From an uncultured Christensenellaceae bacterium (GTDB taxonomy: Bacteria > Bacillota > Clostridia > Christensenellales > Aristaeellaceae), in contig CAJOJQ010000017.1 of NCBI GenBank assembly GCA_905234985.1, positions 1 through 64,000 on the forward strand: a stretch of 64,000 nucleotides of DNA. Reading direction: 5' to 3'. This document shows positions 52,686-61,006 of the stretch, one piece after another. The notes under the pieces were generated by a model. That model was not told the DNA's origin and searched no databases. It worked only from the letters and a program-made list of their open reading frames with translations. Both the position numbers and the translations under genes were made by a program. Numbering within the stretch: the first letter of the stretch is position 1; the number at the start of each line of letters is the position of its first letter.

Positions 52686-53483
52686 TCAGGCGCGGACACG
52701 GCCGTGGGGCCGCTTGGGGGAAGACTCCGGCTGGGCGTCTTTCCCGGGCTGCGTCTTTTTGCGGGTTTTGGTTTTGGGGGCTTCCTCCTGAACGGGGGCT
52801 TCGGCGGGCGCGTCCTGGGCGGTCTGTTCGGCTTCCGCAGGGTCGGCTTCCAAGCTGGCTTCCTCGACCAGCACGTCGCTGTCGAATTCCGCGTCCTCCT
52901 GCACGGGTTCCGCCTGCGCGTCCTGGGGAACGACGGGTTCCGCGGGGGCTTCGGCCTCCTGGGGCTTTTGCTCCTCCTTCGGAGCTTCCGGCGCCGGCGT
53001 CGGCGCGGGGGCGGGCGTTTCAGGCTCGGCCAGCACGGGATTCTTGGTGGCCTCTAAGATGTTCTGGGTCTGCTTCTTTTCTTTTTCAAAGCTGACGCCC
53101 TGCACGTGTACGTCCACGCGCACTACGCGCAGGCCGGTCAGGCTTTCCAGGGCGCGGCGCACGTTTTCCTGCACCTCGGCGGAGACTTTCTGGATGGGGT
53201 AGCCGTATTCCACGATGATGTACAGATCCACCGCCGCTTCCTGGCTGCCCACTTCCACCTTCACGCCCCGGGTGATGTTCCTGTTGCGGCCCAAAATATC
53301 GCTGAAGCCGCCGCTGACGCACATCCCGGCGATGCCCTCGATTTCATTGGCGGCCACGCCGGCGATGGTGGCGATCACTTCATTGGCATAACTGATGGTG
53401 CCGCCGTTCTGCAGATCCACGTCCACCTTGGTGACGGGGAGGTTATCTTTCTTTGCAGTTTTCTGCGGGTTTTTTTGCGGCAT
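52686..53483 (-). CDS. Asp23/Gls24 family envelope stress protein
   Basis: This 265-residue protein begins with the Asp23/Gls24 domain (about residues 14-130: GGTISYANEVIATIAGVAANEIEG and VDLYIIVEYGYPI). Residues 140-265 form a Pro/Ala/Glu-rich tail ending in a basic cluster (TKTRKKTQPGK, KRPHGRVRA). It is the first gene of the long operon, transcribed from 53513-53541, 71 bases before amaP. Confidence 0.88.
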   Translation of the reverse strand: MPQKNPQKTAKKDNLPVTKVDVDLQNGGTISYANEVIATIAGVAANEIEGIAGMCVSGGFSDILGRNRNITRGVKVEVGSQEAAVDLYIIVEYGYPIQKVSAEVQENVRRALESLTGLRVVRVDVHVQGVSFEKEKKQTQNILEATKNPVLAEPETPAPAPTPAPEAPKEEQKPQEAEAPAEPVVPQDAQAEPVQEDAEFDSDVLVEEASLEADPAEAEQTAQDAPAEAPVQEEAPKTKTRKKTQPGKDAQPESSPKRPHGRVRA

Positions 53484-53512
53484 ACAAAAGCACCTCCTTA
53501 AAAGGATATTTC

Positions 53513-53541
53513 ATTATAGCAGATTTTGGGGCGTTTGGCAA
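53513..53541 (-). promoter_or_regulatory. SigA promoter of the asp23-to-thiI operon
   Basis: On the minus strand TTGCCA (53536-53541) and TATAAT (53513-53518) are 17 bases apart. Downstream ATGAAATATCCTTTTAAGGAGG holds the ribosome site of asp23. Confidence 0.75.
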
Positions 53542-53549
53542 CTAAAATC

Positions 53550-53805
53550 GTTACTACTCAGCCTTACGGCTTCGTAGTAACGCGAAAGGGGGAAGGATTC
53601 CCCCTTTCGGGAACCTCCTGCGGTTTTTCCTAAAATTCCTGCGGAATTTCCGGGCGGAAAAACCGCAAGGAAGGAAAATTTCATCTGGTCGTCTGCGCTC
53701 CCTCCTGAAATTTTCCGTCCTCCCGGCGTACACGCCGCCGGTGCGGATTAAAAGTCGGGGGCTGCGGCCCCCGACACCCCCTGGGGTTGAGTAGTAACGC
53801 GATCA
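53550..53805. repeat. MITE-like hairpin element with terminal inverted repeats
   Basis: CGTTACTACTCA (from 53551) and TGAGTAGTAACG (ending near 53801) face each other as terminal repeats; CGTTACTAC also pairs with CGTAGTAACG 20 bases on. Inside are perfect stems: CGAAAGGGGGAA/TTCCCCCTTTCG, GCGGTTTTTC/GAAAAACCGC, GAAAATTT/AAATTTTC and GTCGGGGGCTGCGGCCCCCGAC. No reading frame of note. The right third resembles 17869-17930. Confidence 0.75.
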
Positions 53806-53906
53806 ACGCTGAATGCTATTGAAAAGTCTACCCTTTTATGTCTTTCTCGGAAGGGGGAGCGGGGGAAACCGCTCTTTGGTCACAAAGAGCCCGGAAAAAA
53901 GCTGTA
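53806..53906. other. Intergenic region downstream of aspS
   Basis: It holds a hairpin GCTCTTTG/CAAAGAGC (about 53872-53891) preceded by GGGGGAAACC. The same GGGGGAAACCGCTCTTTG string occurs in the hisS leader. It may act as 3' structure of the aspS transcript; the U-run of a normal terminator is missing. Confidence 0.4.
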
Positions 53907-55196
53907 TTACGGCGTGATGCGGTTGGGGCCGCGGAACAGGAACATGACTTCCTTGATGCTCAGGCCCAGCAGCAGCATGGTGAGACGGTCCACGCCTAAG
54001 CCGAAGCCGCCATGGGGCGGGCAGCCGTAGCGGAAGAAATCCATGTAGAATTTCACGTCCTCGCCCAAGCCTTTTTCGTCGGCCTGCTTGCGGAGCTGCT
54101 CATAGCGGTGTTCGCGCTGTGCGCCGGTGGTGATTTCGGTGCCGCGCCAGATGAGGTCGTAGCCCAGGGGCATGCCGTGCTCGTCCCGCATATGATAGAA
54201 TGCGCGCTTTTCGGGGCCGTAATCCGTAACGAAGAGGAATTCATGGCCGAACTTGTCCATGGACAGCTTGGCGCAGAGGTGCTCGGCGTCGGTGGTCAGG
54301 TCGTTTTTCTCGCTGTCGTCCACCTTGTAGCGGTACCGTTCTTCCAGTTCCTTATACACGTCCGCCAGCTTCATTTCCGGGAAGGGCAGGGTGGGCACGA
54401 TGGTGTCCAGGCCGTAGAGGGCCTTGATCTGGTCGCCGTACTTTTCCTGCACGTTCTTGAGGGCGTATTGCAGCAGCTCCGCTTCAAAGACCATCACGTC
54501 CCGGAAGGAGGTGATGTAGCTCATTTCCACGTCAAAGCCGGTGAATTCGGTGGCGTGCTTGTTGGTGAAGGACTTTTCGGCGCGGAACACGGGGCCCACT
54601 TCAAAGATGCGGTCAAAGCCCGCGGCCATGGCCATCTGCTTGTAGAACTGGGGGCTCTGGGAAAGGTAGGCTTTCCGGTCGAAGTATTTGAGTTCGAACA
54701 CGTCGCTGCCGCTTTCGCTGGCCGCGCCGATGAGCTTGGGGGTGTGGATTTCCATAAAGCCCTTGCTGCGGCAGAAATCCCGCATGGAACCCACCAGCTC
54801 GGTCTGGGCCTTGAAGATCAGGGTGTTCTTGTCGCTGCGCAGGTCCACCCAGCGGTAGTCCATGCGGCTGTCGATGGCGGCGTCCTTGGTGAGGGGCAGG
54901 GGCTCGGCAATGGAGAGGATTTCCATTTCCTCCGGCAGCATTTCCTTGCCGCCCATTTTCACGTATTCATTTTCCACCACGGGGCCGATGCAGGTGACCA
55001 CGCTTTCCACGGTGAGCTGATCCACGATGGCGGCCAGATCGGGGTGCTTTTCCTTTTCGATGGTCACCTGCAGGCGCCCGGAATGGTCGCGGATGACCAG
55101 GAAGGCCATGGTGCGCTTGTTGCGCAGGTTTTCCACAAAGCCCTGGATTTTGTTGGTTTCGCCGCAGACGATGTTGGCAATGAGATTTCGGTTCAT
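53907..55196 (-). CDS. aspS: Aspartyl-tRNA synthetase, archaeal-type
   Basis: This 429-residue class IIb synthetase has an N-terminal OB-fold anticodon-binding domain (about 1-100) and a catalytic core with motif 2 (FRAEKSFTNKHATEFTGFDVE-type segment) and motif 3 GFGLGVDRLTMLLL. Bacterial AspRS is about 590 residues with a GAD insertion; that insertion is absent, so this is the short archaeal/eukaryotic-type enzyme. Such enzymes in bacteria are often non-discriminating, charging both tRNA-Asp and tRNA-Asn with GatCAB correcting the latter; that is inference here. Confidence 0.93.
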   Translation of the reverse strand: MNRNLIANIVCGETNKIQGFVENLRNKRTMAFLVIRDHSGRLQVTIEKEKHPDLAAIVDQLTVESVVTCIGPVVENEYVKMGGKEMLPEEMEILSIAEPLPLTKDAAIDSRMDYRWVDLRSDKNTLIFKAQTELVGSMRDFCRSKGFMEIHTPKLIGAASESGSDVFELKYFDRKAYLSQSPQFYKQMAMAAGFDRIFEVGPVFRAEKSFTNKHATEFTGFDVEMSYITSFRDVMVFEAELLQYALKNVQEKYGDQIKALYGLDTIVPTLPFPEMKLADVYKELEERYRYKVDDSEKNDLTTDAEHLCAKLSMDKFGHEFLFVTDYGPEKRAFYHMRDEHGMPLGYDLIWRGTEITTGAQREHRYEQLRKQADEKGLGEDVKFYMDFFRYGCPPHGGFGLGVDRLTMLLLGLSIKEVMFLFRGPNRITP

Positions 55197-55241
55197 GTTT
55201 TTCTATCTCCTATCTTTATGATTGAGTAAACAACTGTCAGA

Positions 55242-55700
55242 TCATTTATTTTTCATGCAGATACCGCAGGGAGAATAACCCATATCACGGACAGCTTCAA
55301 AGGTGGAGACGATTTCTTTCCGGTGCTCCGGCAGGATTTTCTTTTCCGCGGAGCATCCAACCCGATGAAACTTATTCGTTTCGGTATTAACGATGAATAC
55401 CTCCAGCCCTTCCTCTGTGCCCAAATCGGCGCGGGTCTTGAGCGCGTCTAAGCCCTCCGGAAGGACCAACCTGAGTTCATCCAAGCTCTTTGCCGAATCA
55501 TAGCCGCATGCATAGCCCAATTGAAAGATGGACATTTCTTTCTCGGATAGCGTGACCGGCGGGGTATAATCCCTGGCAGACTGAGCGGCCTCCACGGACA
55601 CCCACGAGGAATAAGCCGATAAATAATCCGTGACCGCACCGGCGACCGGCACAAGGGCTATCAGACACAGCAGAAGGATAAAAGCAAGCCGCTTTTTCAT
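55242..55700 (-). CDS. Secreted protein with C-terminal Cys/His metal-binding motif
   Basis: This 152-residue protein has a signal peptide (about residues 1-24, ending VAGA). The last 45 residues, NKFHRVGCSAEKK then SPCGICMK, resemble the small zinc-binding module (N-K-FH-x-x-C and PC-x-x-C) found in Ada-type and nuclease-associated proteins. The middle is helical and unassigned. Start ATG 55700 has GGGAGGAAA upstream at good spacing. It lies between aspS and hisS on the same strand. The full function is unknown. Confidence 0.7.
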   Translation of the reverse strand: MKKRLAFILLLCLIALVPVAGAVTDYLSAYSSWVSVEAAQSARDYTPPVTLSEKEMSIFQLGYACGYDSAKSLDELRLVLPEGLDALKTRADLGTEEGLEVFIVNTETNKFHRVGCSAEKKILPEHRKEIVSTFEAVRDMGYSPCGICMKNK

Positions 55701-55763
55701 GTTGTTTCCTCCCATCGACATTCTTTCTGCTGTATATTGATCACAACCGGCTGAATCATCCCG

Positions 55764-57029
55764 TCAGCAATCTGTTTTTGCGATTTCTTCCGCCGCGCTT
55801 TCCAGCGCGATTTCCTTTTCTTCCTTGGTTTCCATGTTGCGCAGCTTCACCGTGCCCCGGGCATACTCGTCACCGCCCACGATGACGATATACTTGGCCC
55901 CGATCTTATCGGCGAACTTGAATTGTGCTTTCAGGGAACGGCCCGTCAAATCGGAATCGGCCTTTACGCCCTTTTCCCGCAGCTTCTGGGCGAAGGTGAA
56001 GGCGGGAATTTTCATGTCCGCGCCTAAGTTCGCCACGTACACGTCGGTAACGGAGGGCATTTCGGGCAGCAGGTTCTGGTTGCGCAGCTCCATCAAAATG
56101 CGTTCCGCGCCGATGCCGAAGCCCGCCGCCGGGGTGGCGGGACCGCCGAGCTGCTCCACCAGCCCGTCGTACCGGCCCCCGCCGCACAGGGCCAGGCCTT
56201 CCCGGCCCGCCTGCATGATGATCTCGAACACGGTTTTGGTGTAGTAGTCCAGGCCCCGCACGATGTGGGGATCGATCTGGAAGGGGATGCCCTGGGCGGT
56301 CAGAAGCGCCTGCAATTGCTCAAAGTGTTCTTTGCACTCGTCGCACAGGCAGTCCAGGATCAGGGGCGCGTCCTTCACGATGGCCTTGCATTTTTCTTCC
56401 TTGCAGTCCAGGATGCGCAGGGGGTTTTTCTCAAAACGGCCCTGGCAGGTTTCGCACATTTCGTGGATGCGTTCGCCCAAGTAGTTTTTCAGGGTCTGGT
56501 GGTACTTGGGGCGGCACGCCGGACAGCCGATGGAATTGATGTGCACGCACAGGTTTTTGAGACCCAGGCCGGTGAGGAAGCCGTACAGGGTGGAAATCAA
56601 TTCCGCTTCCACCGTGGGCTCCTTGCCGCCGAAGCATTCCATGCCGAACTGGTGATGCTCCCGAAGACGCCCGCTCTGGGGATTCTCATAGCGGAAAATG
56701 GGCGCGTTCAGATAATACACCTTGCAGGGCAGCGCTTCCTGGAACAGGTGATTTTCGATGAACGCACGCACGGCTCCGGCGGTGCCCTCCGGCTTTAAGG
56801 TAATGGAACGGTCGCCCTTGTCCTTGAACGTGTACATTTCCTTCTGCACGATGTCCGTGGTATCGCCCACGCCGCGCAGGAAAAGTTCGGTATGCTCGAA
56901 AACGGGGGTGCGGATTTCCCGGTAGCCCGCCAGCTTCGCCGCCTCCCGTTCCTTCTGCTCGATCCACTGCCACAGATAGGCGTCCTGGGGAAGCATGTCC
57001 CTTGTGCCCTTGGGCGCTTGCGTCAACAT
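55764..57029 (-). CDS. hisS: Histidyl-tRNA synthetase
   Basis: This 421-residue class II synthetase attaches histidine to tRNA-His. It has KGTRDMLP near the start, motif 2 with FRYENPQSGRLREHHQFG, the HisA motif RGLDYYTKTVFE, GGGRYDGL, and a C-terminal anticodon-binding domain (about 325-421). AGGAGGATG lies just before the ATG. Expression is controlled by the T-box leader upstream. Confidence 0.97.
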   Translation of the reverse strand: MLTQAPKGTRDMLPQDAYLWQWIEQKEREAAKLAGYREIRTPVFEHTELFLRGVGDTTDIVQKEMYTFKDKGDRSITLKPEGTAGAVRAFIENHLFQEALPCKVYYLNAPIFRYENPQSGRLREHHQFGMECFGGKEPTVEAELISTLYGFLTGLGLKNLCVHINSIGCPACRPKYHQTLKNYLGERIHEMCETCQGRFEKNPLRILDCKEEKCKAIVKDAPLILDCLCDECKEHFEQLQALLTAQGIPFQIDPHIVRGLDYYTKTVFEIIMQAGREGLALCGGGRYDGLVEQLGGPATPAAGFGIGAERILMELRNQNLLPEMPSVTDVYVANLGADMKIPAFTFAQKLREKGVKADSDLTGRSLKAQFKFADKIGAKYIVIVGGDEYARGTVKLRNMETKEEKEIALESAAEEIAKTDC

Positions 57030-57058
57030 TTTGATTCATCCTCCTGTAAAAAAATACG

Positions 57059-57076
57059 CCCATGCAAACGCATGGG
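57059..57076 (-). terminator. T-box terminator of hisS
   Basis: The stem CCCATGC/GCATGGG with loop AAAC is followed by CGTATTTTTTT on the minus strand. Confidence 0.85.
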
Positions 57077-57129
57077 ACGAAGAAAACCTTCGCGGTGCCA
57101 CCCTGCTTGCGCACTGAAGGGGAGAATGG

Positions 57130-57310
57130 GATTTTCTGGGGGAAACCGCTCTTTGAAGGTCAAAGAGCGGTTTCCCCCCGATCCGCAGCCTCAATCGTCG
57201 CAAGTCCGCTTCATGCGGACATTGCTCGTTTCGGCTGACCTCAGCGCGGACAGGGCATCCGCCACTGGCGGCTGTCCGCGCTTCGTCCCCTTCCGAGAAA
57301 ACCGCAAGGA
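57130..57310. repeat. Perfect hairpins inserted in the hisS leader
   Basis: Three perfect or near-perfect stems sit between stem I and the antiterminator: GGGGGAAACCGCTCTTTG with its complement (57137-57178), CAAGTCCGC/GCGGACATTG (57199-57223), and GCGCGGACAG/CTGTCCGCGC with inner CCGCC/GGCGG (57245-57283). The first shares its sequence with 53858-53891. Confidence 0.8.
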
Positions 57311-57512
57311 ATCCTTTCGATATTCCTGCATGGCTCGGAATATTACTCTCTCAGTCTGCGCCGCTTTTGCCCGATAACGCGGGGATGCGCCCGGAAATCC
57401 GGGAAGGCTCAGGGGTGTCTCCTTTGCTTTGGCGGCGCGCGTCTTTCAGCCTGCGGACGCGCTCTCTTTGTCCAGCCGACGGCAAAGCTGTTCCCGTCAC
57501 AGCCCAGCAATC

Positions 57513-57541
57513 ATTATAAAAGGGAAGCGCCTTGATGTCAA
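57513..57541 (-). promoter_or_regulatory. Consensus SigA promoter of hisS
   Basis: On the minus strand TTGACA (57536-57541) and TATAAT (57513-57518) match the consensus exactly with 17-base spacing. Confidence 0.9.
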
Positions 57542-57561
57542 TAAAATTTCGCTTTTTCGCT

Positions 57562-58404
57562 CTATTTGGTGACAAACAGGATGCCCAATGTGCCCGGCCC
57601 GCAGTGGCAGGACACGGTGCAGCCCGCGCTGGTTTCGTAAATGTTCTGGAAGTCCGCGTATTTGCGGATGGTTTCCCGCGCGATTTCTACCGCGCCGTCC
57701 GGCACCGGGGAATGGGTGATAAAAATGCGGTCCAGCCGCAGGTCCTTGCGATCCTTGAGCATGTCCTTCACATACTTTTCCACGCACTTATCAAAGCTGC
57801 CCCGGTATTTTTCCACCACGCCCATGGCGCCGTCGCGGACGGCGATGCAGGGCTTGATTTTCAGCAGCTTGCTCCCCAGCAGGGTCACGGCGGAGCAGCG
57901 ACCGCCCTTCTGCATATAGTCCAGCCTGTCCATGATGAAGCTGGCGCTGACCCGGCCCCGCATGGCATTGAGTTGGGAACAGATTTCCATGGCGCTCAGC
58001 CCTTGGGCGGCCAGCTGGGCCGCTTCGATCACCAGATGCCCCTGGCCGGTGGACAGGTTCATGCTGTCCACCACGTATACGTTGGGATAATTGGCCGCCG
58101 CGATGGTGGCGTTCTGGTAGCAGGCGGAAAACAGGGAACCGATGGTGACGTGGATCACCGCGTCGTACTTGGGGGACAATGCTCCGAACAGGCTGCGGTA
58201 GCTGTCCACGTTCACGGCGGAGGTGCTGCACAGGGCGCCGCCGTTATCCACGTGGCGGTAAATGATTTCGGGATTGATGTCCACGCCGTCCAGGTAGGCC
58301 TGGCCGTCCTTGATGACGGACAGGGGCGTGAGGGTGATATCGTACTGGGCAAGCAGCTCGGGCGATAAATCGCATGTGCTGTCCGCGGTGACTTTGATGT
58401 TCAT
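57562..58404 (-). CDS. DegV family fatty-acid binding protein
   Basis: This 280-residue EDD-fold protein is a DegV (FakB-like) protein. It begins KVTADSTCDLSPELLAQYD and has the ligand-serine motifs CSTSAVNVDSY and the GSLFSACYQNA segment; C-terminal SAGCTVSCHCGPGTLG is typical. FakB proteins present acyl chains to the FakA kinase for phospholipid synthesis; no fakA lies in the window. The gene is single, behind the terminator of the second ABC operon. Confidence 0.94.
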   Translation of the reverse strand: MNIKVTADSTCDLSPELLAQYDITLTPLSVIKDGQAYLDGVDINPEIIYRHVDNGGALCSTSAVNVDSYRSLFGALSPKYDAVIHVTIGSLFSACYQNATIAAANYPNVYVVDSMNLSTGQGHLVIEAAQLAAQGLSAMEICSQLNAMRGRVSASFIMDRLDYMQKGGRCSAVTLLGSKLLKIKPCIAVRDGAMGVVEKYRGSFDKCVEKYVKDMLKDRKDLRLDRIFITHSPVPDGAVEIARETIRKYADFQNIYETSAGCTVSCHCGPGTLGILFVTK

Positions 58405-58436
58405 AAGCGTCTCCTTTGACGGTCCGAATGTGATGC

Positions 58437-58467
58437 TGAAAAAGGGTCCCCTTCAAGGGACCCTTTC
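58437..58467 (-). terminator. Terminator of the second ABC operon
   Basis: A near-perfect AAAGGGTCCC/GGGACCCTTT stem is followed on the minus strand by TTTTTC. Confidence 0.75.
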
Positions 58468-58492
58468 ATTCTATCACAAACTGCCGCGTTTG

Positions 58493-60121
58493 TCATCCAT
58501 TGTTTTCCTTTTTTTGCCGGGCGCGGCGCTGCTTCACGGTCTCAAGCAGCCAATACGCCGCGATCAGCACCCAGGCGGCGGCCAGCGTGGCCAGCAGCGC
58601 CACGGCGGTGCCGGGCAATTCGCCCAATTGGGTCTTGCTGCTGCCCGCTTCGTTGGCCTCGTTGGCGTTCTGGTCCAGGCGGTACAGGGAGTTGATTTGG
58701 CTGTACAGGGATTCAATGAAAGCGTCGTCCACCGGGTTATTTCGGCGCACGTTTTTGACTACATACTCGATCAGCTGCCCGGCGGCGTCCCGCAGGGAGG
58801 CGGAGCCGTTGAACACCGGGGTGACGAAGGTGTTGGCCGTGTTCGCCATGAGCAGCTCCGCCGCGTCTAACTTGACGGAGTAATACGTTTCATTGTCCTC
58901 GCCCTTGCGGCTCAAATAGTCCTGGTATTCGGCGGTCTGCTGAGCTTTCAGGGTCACAGGCACGTAGCCCTCCGTGAGGGCGTAGCCCACCTGCACCGGA
59001 TCGCTTAACAGATATTGGGCGAACAGCCAGGCCGCCAGCACCTCCTGGGGGTCTTCTTTGTTAAAGACGCACACGGAGGGACCCTGCGAGATCATGATGG
59101 GATGCTCCGGGTCGAACTGGGGAATGGGGCGTACCACGATTTCAAAATCCACCACCTGATCGGCGGCGATGTCCATATTGGGGGCGTGGGGACCCATCCA
59201 GGTGGCCCCGGCGGTGGAGTCCGCCGCGAAGACGCACTGGCCCGCGTTCAGGAAGTTGCCGGGATAGCTGGAGATTTTGAAGGTGGAGAACGCGCCGGTC
59301 TGCACGTGATCCCGCACGGTGTACAGCAGCTCTTTGGTGGTATCGTTGAAAATCAGAATGTCTCCCGCCGCGGTGGAGTAGGGGGCGTCCTTCTGCTTTA
59401 ACATCTGGATCATCATATTGTCCGTGGACTTATAGATGAAGGGGATCATGGTCTTCTGGCCGTTCAGCAGGTAATTGCCGTCCTCGTCCTTCTGCGCGGC
59501 GGCGTCGGCCACCTCCCACACAAAATCCCAGGTTGGTACGTCCGGCACCGTGTAGCCAAGCTTTTCCACGAAGGTTTTGTTGATGTACAGCGCTTCCGTG
59601 GAGCGCATGAAGGGAATGGCGAAGGTTTGACCGCCGATCTTGCATTCCTCTAAGAACTGGGGCACCATTTCGGAAAGAGAAGGGCTGTCGAACCGCACCT
59701 CGCTGCCCCCAAGGCCGTACTTTTCATTGACAAACAGCTCGTCCAGGGGGACGACCACGTTCTCGCCAATCAGGTACTTGGCGATGTGGTCGGGATAGGT
59801 GATGCACACGTTGGGAGTGGTGTTGGTGGCGATGTTGGTGATCACGTCGTCGTGAATGCGGCCGTAATCGGTGTACAGGCGAATGTTCACATGAATGTTG
59901 GGATACAGGGCCTGGAAGGTCTCGATGGCTTTTTCATACACGGCGGTCTGGGATCGGTTGGTATCGTTCTTGGCCCAGAAGGTGATTTTGTATTCCCGGC
60001 TGGCGTCAAAAGCCGCGGGAACCGCGAAGGCGCTGGAATCCTGGGAGCCGTGGCAGCCCGTCATCGTAAGGCACAGGGACAGGAGCAGGGCGAATACCAA
60101 AGCAATCTTGATCTTTCTCAT
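58493..60121 (-). CDS. Sugar ABC solute-binding protein with two membrane anchors
   Basis: This 542-residue family 1 solute-binding protein is a lipoprotein (lipobox LTMTGC, Cys 23) and carries a TM helix near residues 508-530 (ALLATLAAAWVLIAAYWLLE) followed by a basic tail. The second anchor is unusual for this family. The binding fold resembles its paralog at 37989-39353, with FMRSTEALYINKT and GPSVCVF. It ends the second ABC operon and its start overlaps the upstream permease stop by four bases. Confidence 0.9.
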   Translation of the reverse strand: MRKIKIALVFALLLSLCLTMTGCHGSQDSSAFAVPAAFDASREYKITFWAKNDTNRSQTAVYEKAIETFQALYPNIHVNIRLYTDYGRIHDDVITNIATNTTPNVCITYPDHIAKYLIGENVVVPLDELFVNEKYGLGGSEVRFDSPSLSEMVPQFLEECKIGGQTFAIPFMRSTEALYINKTFVEKLGYTVPDVPTWDFVWEVADAAAQKDEDGNYLLNGQKTMIPFIYKSTDNMMIQMLKQKDAPYSTAAGDILIFNDTTKELLYTVRDHVQTGAFSTFKISSYPGNFLNAGQCVFAADSTAGATWMGPHAPNMDIAADQVVDFEIVVRPIPQFDPEHPIMISQGPSVCVFNKEDPQEVLAAWLFAQYLLSDPVQVGYALTEGYVPVTLKAQQTAEYQDYLSRKGEDNETYYSVKLDAAELLMANTANTFVTPVFNGSASLRDAAGQLIEYVVKNVRRNNPVDDAFIESLYSQINSLYRLDQNANEANEAGSSKTQLGELPGTAVALLATLAAAWVLIAAYWLLETVKQRRARQKKENNG

Positions 60122-60993
60122 CCCTTTGTACCTCCCCGGGAGACCCCCGCCATGACTTTTTTGCGGAAAATCAGGAACAGCACGATCAGCGGCACGGAAA
60201 TGACCACCACCGCCGCCATCATGGCGGGAATGTTTTCCCGGCCAAGGCCGCTTTCCCGGATTTCCTGAATGCCGTTGGAAACCAGGAAGTAATTGGCGTT
60301 ATCGGTGATCAGGCGGGGCCACACGTAGGAATTCCAGCACTCGATCACCTTGAGGATCACGATGGTCACCAGGGTGGGCTTGCTGATGGGGATCATCACC
60401 CGCGTCAGGTATTTGAAATCCGATGTGCCGTCCACCCGGGCCGCCTTGTACAATTCGTCCGGTATCTGCTCAAAGTTTTCTTTCAGCAGGTAAATGTAGA
60501 ACACGCTGGTCACCGAGGGCAGAATCAGGCCCGTAAAGGTGTTGCGCAGGTTCAAATTGGTGATGGTAACGAAATTGGTGATCACCACCAGTTCGTTGGG
60601 GATCATCATGAGGGACAGGAACAGGGTAAAGGCGATGGTTTTTCCCGGAAAATCCAGCCGGGCGAAAGCAAAGGCCGCCGGGATGATCACCGCCATCATC
60701 AGCCCCGTGGTGACCACGGTGTAAAGGACGGTGTTCAGGAAATACCGCCCCAGGGGCGCGGTGGTGAAAGCCGCCTGATAGCTTTGCAGGGTGGGGGCCA
60801 GGGTAAAGAACTGGGGAATACGTTCAGCGCTGTAGGAGCTGTAGCTCTTGACGGAGGTGAGCAGCATCCAGTAGAAGGGGAACAGCACCATCACGGCCCA
60901 CACGGTCAGCATTACGTAGTCCGCCGCCGTAAAGGCCCGCTTGCGGAAAGCGGCGCGGCGTTCGATTTTGTCAAAGTCCAATTTCTTTTCCAT
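60118..60993 (-). CDS. Sugar ABC transporter permease, MalG type (operon 2)
   Basis: This 291-residue permease has six TM helices and the EAA-loop ELYKAARVDGTSDFKYLTR. It is a close relative of the protein at 39406-40299 by length, motif spacing and order of genes. Thirteen bases separate it from the upstream permease. Confidence 0.95.
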   Translation of the reverse strand: MEKKLDFDKIERRAAFRKRAFTAADYVMLTVWAVMVLFPFYWMLLTSVKSYSSYSAERIPQFFTLAPTLQSYQAAFTTAPLGRYFLNTVLYTVVTTGLMMAVIIPAAFAFARLDFPGKTIAFTLFLSLMMIPNELVVITNFVTITNLNLRNTFTGLILPSVTSVFYIYLLKENFEQIPDELYKAARVDGTSDFKYLTRVMIPISKPTLVTIVILKVIECWNSYVWPRLITDNANYFLVSNGIQEIRESGLGRENIPAMMAAVVVISVPLIVLFLIFRKKVMAGVSRGGTKG

Positions 60994-61006
60994 TGCGCCT
61001 GCCCCC

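Larger units (their letters stand above)
57045..57506 (-). ncRNA. T-box riboswitch leader of hisS
   Basis: Read on the minus strand, the T-box sequence AGGGTGGCACCGCG lies at 57091-57104, followed by a CCCATGC/GCATGGG terminator (57059-57076) and seven U (57048-57054). The stem I region near 57360-57490 contains AGAGAG and a GGCTGAAAGA segment. CAC at 57415-57417, in the context GAGACACCCCTGA, is a good His specifier, matching the hisS gene. Uncharged tRNA-His should favour the antiterminator. The leader is about 460 nt instead of the usual 200-300, because of extra hairpins between 57130 and 57310. Confidence 0.9.
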
